From assembly GCF_900106755.1 (NCBI RefSeq), contig NZ_FNNN01000014.1, forward strand, positions 1 to 64,000: a stretch of DNA of 64,000 nucleotides, given 5' to 3'. The stretch is from Bacteroides faecis MAJ27 (GTDB lineage Bacteria > Bacteroidota > Bacteroidia > Bacteroidales > Bacteroidaceae). Below, in pieces: positions 8,776 to 17,248 of the stretch (positions within the stretch are counted from its first letter, which is position 1; each line of letters begins with the position of its first letter). The notes beneath the pieces are model-generated. The model had not been told where the DNA came from, did not search any database, and was given only the letters and a program-made list of their open reading frames with translations. Made by a program: the position numbers and the translations under genes.

Positions 8776-8880
8776 TTTGCTCCCATGCTCTCACTTTCTG
8801 CCTGTATCCCTTTATTCATCGTGGTTTTAGCTATGGTAGCAAGTGTGGTGGCAAGTATGAGAGCAAGCTGTTGCTCTCAC
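8776..8880 (+). repeat. Left inverted repeat of the VirE cassette
   Basis: Four blocks occur in the same order as in the reverse complement of 11518-11621. TTTGCTCCCATGCT (8776-8789) is 14/14 identical. CCCTTTATTCATCG (8808-8821) is identical but for 2 extra bases. TGGTAGCAAGTG (8834-8845) has one base missing. The hairpin TGAGAGCAAGCTGTTGCTCTCA (8858-8879), with the following C, is 21/23 identical. The hairpin could also end transcription from the HlyD gene. Confidence 0.7.
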
Positions 8881-8968
8881 TTTACTATATTGTATTTTTT
8901 ATTGTTTCTTCAATGTTATCTTTTGGTTTACAGTGTGTTAATGTCTGACGTGTCAACCATTAACAATT

Positions 8969-9036
8969 GATTTCTCAGTTATTAATAATTGAGAAATCAG
9001 TCGTTAATAGCTGATAATTCATGTATTATTGACTGA
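8969..9036. repeat. AT-rich palindromes upstream of the VirE gene
   Basis: GATTTCTCA (8969-8977) and TGAGAAATC (8990-8998) flank TTATTAATAA-like sequence and make a nearly perfect 30 bp palindrome. It is followed by a second, looser inverted repeat with 14-base arms and two mismatches: ATCAGTCGTTAATA (8996-9009) and TATTATTGACTGAT (9024-9037). A smaller pair, GAATGAA (9092-9098) and TTCATTC (9112-9118), follows. The rest of 8881-9406 contains no plausible gene. Confidence 0.65.
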
Positions 9037-9143
9037 TAAATGATTTAGTGCTACTTGAAAGAACAGGGTAATTGAAATGCCTGATATGGTCGAATGAATC
9101 GAATCATGTGGTTCATTCACTCCAATCAAAGGAGCTTTTGTTA

Positions 9144-9250
9144 GTTTCATACGCTTGAAACCTTTGGTTTCATGCGGTGAAACTATAGTTTCCAAGCAAT
9201 GAAACTAAAAGTTTCAAGTAATGAAACCAATAGTTTCAAGCGTATGAAAC
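9144..9250. repeat. Array of five GTTTCA-N5/6-TGAAAC palindromes
   Basis: Units begin at 9144, 9167, 9188, 9211 and 9233, so spacing is 21-23 bp or about two helical turns. Each is 17-18 bp with GTTTC at the left and GAAAC at the right, separated by 4-5 bp. Unit 1 (GTTTCATACGCTTGAAAC) is the exact reverse complement of unit 5, and TCCAAT (9121) / ATTGGA (9255) flank the array, so the whole block is itself palindromic. It lies 157 bases before the VirE ATG and could be an operator or iteron set. Confidence 0.85.
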
Positions 9251-9323
9251 TCTTATTGGAACTTTTGTTGTATTTTATTATAAGGTTAATATAGGATAAC
9301 AGGCTGTTTTATCCGGAGAAAAG

Positions 9324-9356
9324 TTTGTGCCTCGTCATATTTTATCGTACCTTTAC
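9324..9356 (+). promoter_or_regulatory. Probable promoter of the VirE gene
   Basis: TTTG (9324-9327) is followed after 21 bases by TACCTTTA (9349-9356), one mismatch from TAnnTTTG. Transcription would start near 9364, about 43 bases before the ATG at 9407. A small hairpin, GGATAA/TTATCC (9294-9314), lies just upstream. Confidence 0.5.
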
Positions 9357-9406
9357 AGGACTTAAACGATAAACAATATTGGTAGATAAACAGACAAAAA
9401 AATAGA

Positions 9407-11503
9407 ATGAAAATAACTTTAATCAGACAAGACAGCGGGAGTGGAAAAGAAGCTCTGAGCATATGTGAAGCAGGTACATTATTCAACAAAATGAAAACGG
9501 AAACAAAATCGGGACACATTACGGCTTTGCGAGAACTTATACCGATGCTGGAAGGTACGTACAGTCAGTACGAACATATAGACAAATTGCCATATATCTA
9601 TTCTGCTGTAGAATATACCCGCACCAAAGAAGGCGAACGAAAAATGAAACAATATAACGGCTTGGTACAGTTGGAAGTGAAGCGGCTGGCAGGCTTGTCC
9701 GAAATGGAATTCGTGAAGCGGCAGGCGGCACTTTTGCCTCAGACCTTTGCCGCTTTTTGCGGTTCCAGTGATCGCAGCGTGAAGATATGGGTACGTTTTG
9801 CCTTACCGGATGACAGAGGACTGCCCGAAAAAGAAGCGGAAGCGGAATTATTTCATGCCCATGCCTACTGGCTGGCGGTGAAATGCTACCAACCGATATT
9901 ACTTCCTTACGATATTGCCCTGAAAGAACCTGTGCTGACACAGAAGTGTCGCATGACACTGGATGAATCTCCTTATTATAATCCTGATGCAGTGCCGTTC
10001 TGTCTGGAACAACCGCTCACGATGCCCGGTGAAGAAACTTTCCGGCAGCGCAAACAGGGTGAGAAGAATCTCTTATCACGGCTGCAACCGGGATATGAGT
10101 CTGCGAAAACCTTCACGAAGATTTACGAGGCAGCATTGAACCGTGCGTTTCAGGAAATGGAAAACTGGAAACGTGGAGATGATTTGCAGCCTTTGCTTGT
10201 ACATCTTACCGAACAGTGCTTTAAGTCCGGCATTCCCGAAGAAGAAGCAGTCCGACAGACACTCATTCATTATTATCGGGAAGAGGATGAACGGACCATA
10301 CGTTCGACGATTCATAATCTTTATCAGGAATGCAAGGGTTTTGGCAAGAAAAGCAGCATAGGCAGGGAACAGGAGACGGCTTTTCTGATGGAAGAATTTA
10401 TGAACCGTCGTTATGAATTTCGTTATAATACCGTGCTGGATGATCTGGAATACCGTCAGCGTGATTCCATTCACTTCTACTTTAAGCCTGTAGACAAACG
10501 TGTGCGCAACAGTATCTCTATCTGTGCTTTGAAAGAGGGCATCAATGCCTGGGATCGTGATGTAGACCGTTTTCTGAATTCGGAATATGTTCCGTTGTAC
10601 AATCCTGTAGAAGAATATCTTTATGATGTCGGTCGTTGGGACGGGAAAGACCGTATTCGTGCATTGGCCGGACTGGTTCCTTGTACGAATCCGTATTGGA
10701 GGGAGTTGTTTTACCGTTGGTTTCTGAGCATGGTGGCGCATTGGAGAGGAGTGGACCGGCAGCATGGAAACAGTACGTCACCTTTGCTTGTCGGCCCGCA
10801 AGGGTATCGCAAGTCCACATTTTGCCGGATTATCCTGCCGCCGGAATTGCGTTTCGGCTATACAGACAGTATCGATTTTAAGAGTAAGCAGGAAGCGGAG
10901 CGTTATTTGGGACGTTTTTTTCTGATCAACATTGATGAGTTCGATCAGATCAATGTCAGTCAGCAGGGGTTTCTGAAACATTTGTTGCAAAAGCCTGTCG
11001 CCAACTTACGCAAGCCTCATGGTAATACTATCCGTGAAATGCGCCGTTATGCTTCCTTTATCGGTACCAGCAATCAGAAAGATTTGCTTGCCGATCCCAG
11101 TGGTAGCCGTCGTTTCATCTGTATCGAGGTGACAGCTCCTATTAAAACCAATACTACCATCAATTACAAACAGCTTTATGCCCAGGCGATGGAAGCTATT
11201 TATAAAGGCGAACGTTACTGGCTGAATGATGAGGATGAAAAGATTTTGAAGCAGACGAACCGTGAGTTTGAGCAGGCAAGCCCGTTGGAGCAGTTGTTTC
11301 ATTGTTATCTTCGTCCGGCAGAAGAGAAGGAGGAAGGCGAGTGGATGACGTCCATGCAAATTTTGAATTATTTGCAGACAAAGACACGTGACAAGTTGGC
11401 TATCAATAAGGTAGCGGTGTTCGGTCGTACGCTTCAGAAACTGAATATTCCTTGCCGGAAGTCTGCTAAGGGAATGCTTTACCATTTGACGAAAGTAGAG
11501 TAA
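9407..11503 (+). CDS. VirE/DUF3874 primase-helicase-like protein
   Basis: This is a 698-residue protein of the virulence-associated-E type. An N-terminal VirE_N/BT4733-like region of about 300 residues, related to primase modules, is followed by the P-loop VirE domain with Walker A GPQGYRKST (about 462-470) and Walker B FFLINIDEFD (about 503-512). A conserved GSRRFICIEV strand comes next, and the C-terminus (about 620-698) is DUF3874-like, probably winged-helix. Relatives occur in phage satellites and as chromosomal singletons in Bacteroidetes, where activity is mostly untested. No integrase or capsid gene is adjacent. The palindromic array upstream and inverted repeats around it suggest a replication-module remnant or a mobile cassette. 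Confidence 0.88.
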   Translation: MKITLIRQDSGSGKEALSICEAGTLFNKMKTETKSGHITALRELIPMLEGTYSQYEHIDKLPYIYSAVEYTRTKEGERKMKQYNGLVQLEVKRLAGLSEMEFVKRQAALLPQTFAAFCGSSDRSVKIWVRFALPDDRGLPEKEAEAELFHAHAYWLAVKCYQPILLPYDIALKEPVLTQKCRMTLDESPYYNPDAVPFCLEQPLTMPGEETFRQRKQGEKNLLSRLQPGYESAKTFTKIYEAALNRAFQEMENWKRGDDLQPLLVHLTEQCFKSGIPEEEAVRQTLIHYYREEDERTIRSTIHNLYQECKGFGKKSSIGREQETAFLMEEFMNRRYEFRYNTVLDDLEYRQRDSIHFYFKPVDKRVRNSISICALKEGINAWDRDVDRFLNSEYVPLYNPVEEYLYDVGRWDGKDRIRALAGLVPCTNPYWRELFYRWFLSMVAHWRGVDRQHGNSTSPLLVGPQGYRKSTFCRIILPPELRFGYTDSIDFKSKQEAERYLGRFFLINIDEFDQINVSQQGFLKHLLQKPVANLRKPHGNTIREMRRYASFIGTSNQKDLLADPSGSRRFICIEVTAPIKTNTTINYKQLYAQAMEAIYKGERYWLNDEDEKILKQTNREFEQASPLEQLFHCYLRPAEEKEEGEWMTSMQILNYLQTKTRDKLAINKVAVFGRTLQKLNIPCRKSAKGMLYHLTKVE

Positions 11504-11517
11504 CTGGTTTTAAAAAA

Positions 11518-11621
11518 GTGAGGGCAACTGCTTGCTCTCACTTTGCTACCACTGGATCTCTCATCGCTGGAGGTGCGATGAATAGGGACGTTGAAGTCAT
11601 TTGTGGTAGCATGGGAGCAAA
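11518..11621 (-). repeat. Right inverted repeat of the VirE cassette
   Basis: This is the reverse-complement counterpart of 8776-8880. It contains the hairpin GTGAGGGCAACTGCTTGCTCTCAC (pieces 11518-11527 and 11532-11541, arms with one G-T pair), CACTTTGCTACCA (11539-11551), CGATGAATAGGG (11576-11587) and AGCATGGGAGCAAA (11608-11621). The hairpin lies 14 bases after the VirE stop and may also act as its terminator. Confidence 0.7.
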
Positions 11622-11627
11622 TATCAG

Positions 11628-13367
11628 TTATAAATCAATGGGGATTTCTTCCATCCGTTGCAATTCCCAGGTACGGAACTGTACCACAATGCAATGCAGC
11701 TTCGTGTTCTGTACAAACTGACGTACTTTGGGAGCGGCAGCATATTCTCTGATCTGTGCAACGGCTTCTTCCCATTGTGTTTCGGCTTTCGCATCGGAAT
11801 CTTTCTCCGAAAGGTATTTCAATTCTATGATATAGCTATGGTTTACTTCATAATGCAACAGGTCCGGCATTAAGAATAAGTCGCAGTAGCCATGATTCAG
11901 CTCTACTTCCGGGGCAGTCAGGTAATAAGCATTCACACTCATGTAGGCAGTAAAGAATCCTTGGATATTTCGTTCACCTTCAATGGCACTACGTACTGAA
12001 GAATTTTCTTTGTAAGCATGGGCGATAAACTCCAGTGTTTTTTGCCATTGGCCGTCGAATGCCATATCATCAAACAAATCTCCTAAGCTATTCAAATCGA
12101 TATGCCGTTTCTCTTGATATTCTTCCAATAGGAAATCGTAATATTGCTTACGTACATTATTGTTGGGAATGCCCAGTATCAGACGGACCCCGCGTGTGCC
12201 GGTGATGGTCAGCATGCCATAATAAAAGAGCAGACTGGGGAAGATTTCCGGGTTGGCAATTTCGGTAGCGGGAAAGGTCGTCACTAAGTTAGTGATAATT
12301 TCTCCCTCTTCGGTGATTTTGCGCAACACACCTTTGCGGTTCCCGTCCAGTTTGTCCAGTCGGATCAATTTCTTCATTTTGTTATAATCCGTGCGGGTGT
12401 TAGGGTCAATCATCTGCTCGGGAGACTTTCCTAACGTTATATAATGGCGCAGATAATAAAATACCATGTCGCAGTTGAACATTTTCGGATCACGTTCCAA
12501 ACTTTCCTTTGCAAAGCAATAATTGTCATACCACGGTTTCATTTCCTGAATCATCGCATCTATATCCGTATCTGCCGACAGTTGTCCTGCGTCTTTATAA
12601 TATTGGAGCATGGTTCGCACATCCGTTTCACTGAAGCCCAGCATCATATTGAATTGAAAGTCAGTACTGATGTTCCATCCAATATTGAATCCGCTGGTGA
12701 GATCATCTAATGTGACGGGACTGACGCCCGTCATGAAGATACGTTCGAACATGCCTTTAAACTTCTTGAAAATCTCCCGATAGAATCCGCTGGCATGCGT
12801 CAGGGCATGGTAGACTTCATTTCCTTGTTCGTTAAGAACTACGTTGGTGAAGTTGTCGTATTCGTCGATAATCAGATAGAGGCGGGAGGCATTGTTGCGG
12901 GCTTTCCGATCCAGAAAATTCAGTTTATTGGTGGAGCCTTCCAATTGCTTCATTTCTAATGCAAAGCCCGGATAATAGTATGGTTCATAAATAGATGCGA
13001 AATCATCCAGTCCGCCGCAGCAATAATCGTCAAAGTGTTGTGCCAATGTTCCATCAATTCCGGCTATGCGTGAGAAATCGAGAAAAAGTATCTGGAATGC
13101 TCCCTGCAAAGGAGTGGGCCGGCTGCCTATCCATAAATCACCGAAGCGTTTTTGAAATTTTTCTTTTTGCGAGATGTCATAATAGGCACGAAGCATGCTC
13201 AGGAAAATACTTTTGCCGAAACGCCTCGGGCGTATAAAGAATAAACTGCTGGGTTGCTTCTCCAGTAAAGGCAGATACATGGTCTTATCTACATAATATT
13301 GATTTTGTTCCACCACTTCCACGAAATTGGAAACTCCATAAGGGATTCTCTTAGCATCATTCATCAT
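11628..13367 (-). CDS. AAA-ATPase-like / PD-(D/E)XK nuclease-like protein
   Basis: This 579-residue protein belongs to a family that is strongly expanded in gut Bacteroidetes. The N-terminal ATPase has RPRRFGKS (about 46-53) as a Walker A variant and LYLIIDEYDNF as Walker B. The C-terminal part has YCDLFLMPD and YIIELKYL, which fit the D...ExK core of PD-(D/E)XK nucleases. The protein is cytosolic, with no signal or membrane segment. The biological role of the family is unsettled; defence and mobile-element functions have been proposed. It converges on the VirE cassette, and its stop is only 6 bases from the right inverted repeat. It has its own consensus promoter. Confidence 0.9.
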   Translation of the reverse strand: MMNDAKRIPYGVSNFVEVVEQNQYYVDKTMYLPLLEKQPSSLFFIRPRRFGKSIFLSMLRAYYDISQKEKFQKRFGDLWIGSRPTPLQGAFQILFLDFSRIAGIDGTLAQHFDDYCCGGLDDFASIYEPYYYPGFALEMKQLEGSTNKLNFLDRKARNNASRLYLIIDEYDNFTNVVLNEQGNEVYHALTHASGFYREIFKKFKGMFERIFMTGVSPVTLDDLTSGFNIGWNISTDFQFNMMLGFSETDVRTMLQYYKDAGQLSADTDIDAMIQEMKPWYDNYCFAKESLERDPKMFNCDMVFYYLRHYITLGKSPEQMIDPNTRTDYNKMKKLIRLDKLDGNRKGVLRKITEEGEIITNLVTTFPATEIANPEIFPSLLFYYGMLTITGTRGVRLILGIPNNNVRKQYYDFLLEEYQEKRHIDLNSLGDLFDDMAFDGQWQKTLEFIAHAYKENSSVRSAIEGERNIQGFFTAYMSVNAYYLTAPEVELNHGYCDLFLMPDLLHYEVNHSYIIELKYLSEKDSDAKAETQWEEAVAQIREYAAAPKVRQFVQNTKLHCIVVQFRTWELQRMEEIPIDL

Positions 13368-13405
13368 AATTCCTGTTATTTTAGTTCATTGCTCACGGAA
13401 TAAGA

Positions 13406-13437
13406 CAAAAGTAGTCTATTCCGGCTGAAAGAACAAA
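13406..13437 (-). promoter_or_regulatory. Promoter of the AAA-ATPase/PD-(D/E)XK gene
   Basis: On the minus strand TTTG (13434-13437) is followed after 20 bases by TACTTTTG (13406-13413), a full match to the Bacteroidetes consensus, 39 bases before the ATG. Confidence 0.75.
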
Positions 13438-13526
13438 GAAAAGGAGAGGAAAGTTGGAACTTGAAGTGGAGAACTTATGATATGTCATGCTTTGATTTCG
13501 TTTCGTCGATTAGTCTTTATTTCTTG

Positions 13527-14252
13527 TTACTCCCGTACTCGTTTCACCGTTTCCTCAACCAGACTATCCAAATCAAAATCAATATTATAATCCTTTTTTA
13601 TCTGAATGTTTCTTATTTGATTGACCAATGAATGCGGTTTCACTCTTCGGGTCATTTCTATTTCCATTAGTCTTTCGGGAAAACGTTTGCGAATTTCATC
13701 AATATCTCTCATAAACAGTGAATCTTCTTTCTCGTAGAGGGCATTGGCTGCTTCTGCCAGAATGAAAGCTCCCAGACTGTCAGGATATTGCTTTAATACC
13801 GCCTGAAGAAAGGCTCTGCTTTGGCCGAAACTTTCGTGAGCTTCGGTGTACATGTCTTTGGCAGCCTGAAGTAATCCTAGCTGAAACAGATATTCACCGG
13901 TAATTGCTTTTTTCTTCATCGCGAGCGTTTGTACATGCAGGGCGGAGTCCAGTTCTCCCATTTCAGATAAAAGCTTGGCTTTTATGCCATAATAGTCGGG
14001 ATTTAGACTGTCGATTGCCAAAGCTTTATCCAGAAAGCGGATGCATTTTCGAGTGGAGTCTACGTCATAAGAAGATTCCATTAGTGTCATTGCTTGCTGG
14101 TAGAAACTGTCTGCCTGAAGATTGATATGATGAGGAGTGATGTCTACTTTGGGCTCTTGCCGGGAATGGCAACCTGTGGTTGTAATAATCATTGACAAGA
14201 TAGTTAATAAGAAGCCCGATTTTCTGGATTTTATATTCATAATTCTTATCAT
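13527..14252 (-). CDS. TPR-containing lipoprotein
   Basis: This is a 241-residue predicted lipoprotein. The signal sequence ends in TTTGC (lipobox Cys), after which there are TPR-like helical pairs (FYQQAMTLMESS, CIRFLDKALAIDSLNPDYYGIKAKLLSEMGE split across residues 55-105, and later repeats). The mature protein is acidic and probably periplasmic. ATG at 14252 and ATG at 14240 (MNIKSRKSG) are both possible, and the second gives a more typical signal peptide. It follows the glycan locus in the same direction but beyond a strong terminator-like hairpin, so it may be independently expressed. The function is unknown; TPR proteins usually mediate protein contacts. Confidence 0.75.
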   Translation of the reverse strand: MIRIMNIKSRKSGFLLTILSMIITTTGCHSRQEPKVDITPHHINLQADSFYQQAMTLMESSYDVDSTRKCIRFLDKALAIDSLNPDYYGIKAKLLSEMGELDSALHVQTLAMKKKAITGEYLFQLGLLQAAKDMYTEAHESFGQSRAFLQAVLKQYPDSLGAFILAEAANALYEKEDSLFMRDIDEIRKRFPERLMEIEMTRRVKPHSLVNQIRNIQIKKDYNIDFDLDSLVEETVKRVRE

Positions 14253-14269
14253 CTAATTTTATAAAAAGT

Positions 14270-14336
14270 AAGACTGGCGAAGAACTCGATAAGAAAATGT
14301 GTCTAATCTGATCTTATTTTGTTCTTCGTCAGTCTT
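14270..14336 (-). terminator. Long hairpin ending the glycan-utilisation operon
   Basis: AAGACTGGCGAAGAAC (14270-14285) pairs with GTTCTTCGTCAGTCTT (14321-14336), 16-base arms with one G-T pair, with a second inner stem ATAAGA/TCTTAT. On the minus strand it is followed by a T tract (ACTTTTTAT), as expected for an intrinsic terminator 12 bases after the last gene's stop. Confidence 0.7.
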
Positions 14337-14347
14337 TTCTTGTTTTA

Positions 14348-16192
14348 TTAAATGCCTAGCTGTTCTCTTGCCCAGGCTTCATCATGTCTTATTCTGTAAA
14401 GGTATATCTCGGACATATTCCACCATGCGCTGCCTGCGACAGTATAATTTAATGGATCTTTGTCACGGCGAGCCGTAGGAGTAAATCGGATATAGTTATA
14501 GGCTTGTTTTCCGCTCACATTGTTTTTAGCGGTAGCATGTCCACCGTTTGTTGTCGGCAGATTGAACTCTTCACTACCCATACTTTCAAAGAACTCACCG
14601 TTCATGCTTCCATATATCGTTGCGGCTTTTACGTCGCCTCCGTTATTCACTCCGCTTTGACGTGCATCATATTCAAAACAAAGGTCTTTTAATGGTTTGC
14701 TCAGTTTGATCTGGACATAATGGGCTTCTGTTGTAACAGGAGCATTCCATTTAGTATGATAATAAGTACTGACTTTGCCATCAATCAATGCCGGTAAACC
14801 ACCTCCGTCTCCGACATGATTGGCATTGTCGGAAAGCATGTCGATAGTAAGAGTAACCCGTTCCATCTCGGAAGCTTCGCCGGAAATGCCTGTCACTGTT
14901 ACCGGACTATCTGTCTCCATACCCGTAGGACCATAGGTGTTGATAGTAAATGAGTATTCACCTGCACATTGGTAAGTATCATCTATGATATAGGATGTTG
15001 TCTTATAGTCATTTATCACGATCTCTTTATTTTCTTTCGTGACTTTATCGTAATAGGTAATCTTTATCTTGTTGAAGTCTACATCTTCAGGTATCTCCCA
15101 TTGCAGCTGAATACTTCCGGCTCCCGGAGTAGCAGTAGCATTGATTACATTTAAAGGAGGTGTCGCGATAAATCCGGCCTGTTTTACTGTGACTATGAAC
15201 TGACTTGGTACTTTGTCGGTGCTATTGGTGCTCTTGAAGGTTATCTTTCCTTCACGAGGTTGATTCTCAACTTCAGTGTTGGCTTTAATGATAAAGCTTT
15301 CGGAGACATCACGCAGTGCTCTTGAAGCGGGTAGTGATACTGGAGTGATCCAGGATTGGGCGGATTCTTCGATTTCATAGGTATATGACACTTCACCGGC
15401 AGGAGAATTCACTTTGAAAGGAATAGTGATTGTTTCTCCCATTGCCTTCACTTCATAGATCTTCTTGTCTTCATCGATTTCGACTATATAACCTCTGGGT
15501 TGTTGCTTTATCAGGAAAGAAGCTGTATAGCTGTAATTCTGGGAAGACTGGAGGATAATCGTACAATAACGTACGTCAGTCTCGGTGCTTTTATCCAGCG
15601 TAAATTTCAGTTCCTGTTTGTTTACGTCTTCCGCTGCACGCGTCTTTGCATCAAATGTGGCAGGTTGCTCTGCCAGACGTATCCAGTCGCAAGTGTCTGG
15701 TATAATGATATTATCCAGATTCAGGTTGGTTGCTACAGGAATTGTCAATGTTTCTCTTTCTGCATCTATTATTTCTACATATCCTTCCTGCTGTAGCTTG
15801 TCACCTATCAGGATGGCCGGTTCTTTACCAAACTGCGAGACAGTGATGGAATAGCTTTGATGACCATAGGCTACAGTGATTTCCGCCCGGCGTTGTTTGT
15901 ATATATTGTTTGCACTGGCAGATACGACTACTTTGCCCTCGTGTTGTACTACCTTGCACCATTCTGCATTGGACTGGGCACTCCATCTGTCGAGTGGTAC
16001 ATTGGTCTGCACTTCAATTTCATGTTCTCCTCCCAGAAGTGGGAAAGTGATAGGTGCCTGACTTTTATCAGGAACTACCAGCGTTTCTACTTTAAACTCG
16101 GTTTCGTAATCGGGCGAACAAGAGATAAGTCCGGAAGCAATTCCGAATATGCTTGCGAGCCCGATGATTAATATATTTTTTTTCATACTCAT
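14348..16192 (-). CDS. BACON-domain surface lipoprotein with FN3 and discoidin-like region
   Basis: This is a 614-residue outer-membrane lipoprotein in the SusE/F position. The signal sequence ends at GLISC (Cys25). Three BACON-type beta domains follow, with DRWSAQSNAEWCKV near 70-85, CDWIRLAEQPATF near 170 and AQSWITPVSL near 265-275, each ending in an I/V-T-V-x-Q-like strand. Then come a fibronectin-III-like domain (about 340-430) and a C-terminal F5/8-type (discoidin-like) domain (about 440-600). Such proteins bind glycans or mucin at the cell surface. From gene order I believe it corresponds to B. thetaiotaomicron BT4295, described as a T-cell antigen; this is from memory. Last gene of the operon, 9 bases after the preceding stop. 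Confidence 0.85.
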   Translation of the reverse strand: MSMKKNILIIGLASIFGIASGLISCSPDYETEFKVETLVVPDKSQAPITFPLLGGEHEIEVQTNVPLDRWSAQSNAEWCKVVQHEGKVVVSASANNIYKQRRAEITVAYGHQSYSITVSQFGKEPAILIGDKLQQEGYVEIIDAERETLTIPVATNLNLDNIIIPDTCDWIRLAEQPATFDAKTRAAEDVNKQELKFTLDKSTETDVRYCTIILQSSQNYSYTASFLIKQQPRGYIVEIDEDKKIYEVKAMGETITIPFKVNSPAGEVSYTYEIEESAQSWITPVSLPASRALRDVSESFIIKANTEVENQPREGKITFKSTNSTDKVPSQFIVTVKQAGFIATPPLNVINATATPGAGSIQLQWEIPEDVDFNKIKITYYDKVTKENKEIVINDYKTTSYIIDDTYQCAGEYSFTINTYGPTGMETDSPVTVTGISGEASEMERVTLTIDMLSDNANHVGDGGGLPALIDGKVSTYYHTKWNAPVTTEAHYVQIKLSKPLKDLCFEYDARQSGVNNGGDVKAATIYGSMNGEFFESMGSEEFNLPTTNGGHATAKNNVSGKQAYNYIRFTPTARRDKDPLNYTVAGSAWWNMSEIYLYRIRHDEAWAREQLGI

Positions 16193-16201
16193 TTGATTTG
16201 A

Positions 16202-17221
16202 TTACAAGTTATCTACTCTTGGGTTAAATTCATATCGCAGTTTGGCTTTCACTTCCCGGTAAGGGGCGGTGGATTCCAGGCGATATTTATAATGCAGACG
16301 GAACTCTTTGTAATAAGTGGCACGTCCGTCGGGTGTACGGATAGCGTTTAACAGGAATGTGTTGTCGTAATCATCGATTGGAGTAAGTTGTACTACATCG
16401 ACCGGGTCCACTTCCACATCATTAACTCTGTCATGCGCTCTGATGGTAAGTTCTCTGGCCTGAGGATTCTCCGGTTGCTGCTCGCCAATTTCCAGAATGA
16501 TACTCTTAGATACAATTCTGCTTCTTGCTGTCTTATAATCGCCAAGATCTTCATCACCTGCCATCATACGTACCGAATTGGCACCGATCGGGAATACTTG
16601 ATTGGCATTTGTCGGTCTACGGACTTCGGGACTACCACTGGGGTTAGGAATTACAATCGTACTGCTTGTATAATTGTAGTAGGTAGAAGTCTTTGTCGTT
16701 GCGTAATAGTTTTCTTTATAGATACGCAATAATACATGACTTTTATCCGGATTATAATTAGGTGTTTTGTCCGGATCTATCTTGTAATCCAGAAAATAAA
16801 TGGAATCCGGTGAAATCCTTTCCAGATTTTTCAGATAGATCGGAAACATTACTTTGGAAGTGCCTGCCTGAATATCCAGTTCCTTATTGGGAAAATCATA
16901 GCATTCATCGGGAAGCAGTTTGGCAAATTTTTCTTTTTCTATATCAAAGTTGGATTTGTTGTATGCTTTCAGCAAAGAGTCCGATTCCAGAAGAGCTACA
17001 TGGTGTGTGTTAGGGCTTATTTGTGAGCCGCTAACCGTGGCAACCAGATAGACCGTATCTTTTTCTTGTCCTACATTAGCCACCTGCCGGTCGTAGATCA
17101 GACTCGAATTACTGAGTAAGCCTACTTCGTTCCGGTATTGTTCCTGGTCGAAATCGTATTCATTGCAAGCACTCAATACACCTATAAGGGTGCAGAGCAT
17201 TATATTAAATTTCTTTTTCAT
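16202..17221 (-). CDS. DUF4361/DUF1735-type surface lipoprotein of the glycan locus
   Basis: This is an about 339-residue lipoprotein. With ATG at 17221 the signal MKKKFNIMLCTLIGVLSAC ends in a lipobox Cys; ATG at 17239 adds six residues (MNNRLN). The N-terminal half is DUF1735-like (YDRQVANVGQEKDTVYLVATVSG, split by a beta-sandwich pattern about 45-150), and the C-terminal half, with KEFRLHYKYRL, fits DUF4361. Families of this type accompany SusC/SusD and often carry a carbohydrate-binding domain. It sits between SusD and the BACON lipoprotein with gaps of 9-27 bases, so it is a co-transcribed surface glycan-binding component. The substrate is not determined. Confidence 0.78.
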   Translation of the reverse strand: MKKKFNIMLCTLIGVLSACNEYDFDQEQYRNEVGLLSNSSLIYDRQVANVGQEKDTVYLVATVSGSQISPNTHHVALLESDSLLKAYNKSNFDIEKEKFAKLLPDECYDFPNKELDIQAGTSKVMFPIYLKNLERISPDSIYFLDYKIDPDKTPNYNPDKSHVLLRIYKENYYATTKTSTYYNYTSSTIVIPNPSGSPEVRRPTNANQVFPIGANSVRMMAGDEDLGDYKTARSRIVSKSIILEIGEQQPENPQARELTIRAHDRVNDVEVDPVDVVQLTPIDDYDNTFLLNAIRTPDGRATYYKEFRLHYKYRLESTAPYREVKAKLRYEFNPRVDNL

Positions 17222-17248
17222 ATTCAGTCTGTTATTCATGTTTTGATA

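Larger units (their letters stand above)
8776..11621. mobile_element. Candidate VirE cassette bounded by imperfect inverted repeats
   Basis: The VirE/DUF3874 gene, its palindrome-rich upstream region and nothing else lie between two roughly 105 bp segments that are imperfect reverse complements of each other (8776-8880 and 11518-11621). No transposase, integrase or clear target-site duplication is visible, so mobility is inferred from structure only. It sits between the peptide-export locus and an AAA-ATPase/PD-(D/E)XK gene, both accessory. Confidence 0.45.

Noticed and set aside
8785..8970. 61-codon frame as a small gene
   Set aside because: It lies in the inverted repeat and hairpin of the VirE cassette and has Cys/Ser-rich low-complexity translation.
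9144..9250. GTTTC/GAAAC repeats as a CRISPR array
   Set aside because: Units are 17-18 bp palindromes with only 4-5 bp between them; there are no spacers of 25-40 bp and no cas genes.
11628..13367. AAA-ATPase/PD-(D/E)XK gene as part of the VirE mobile unit
   Set aside because: It lies outside the right inverted repeat, is convergent and has its own consensus promoter.
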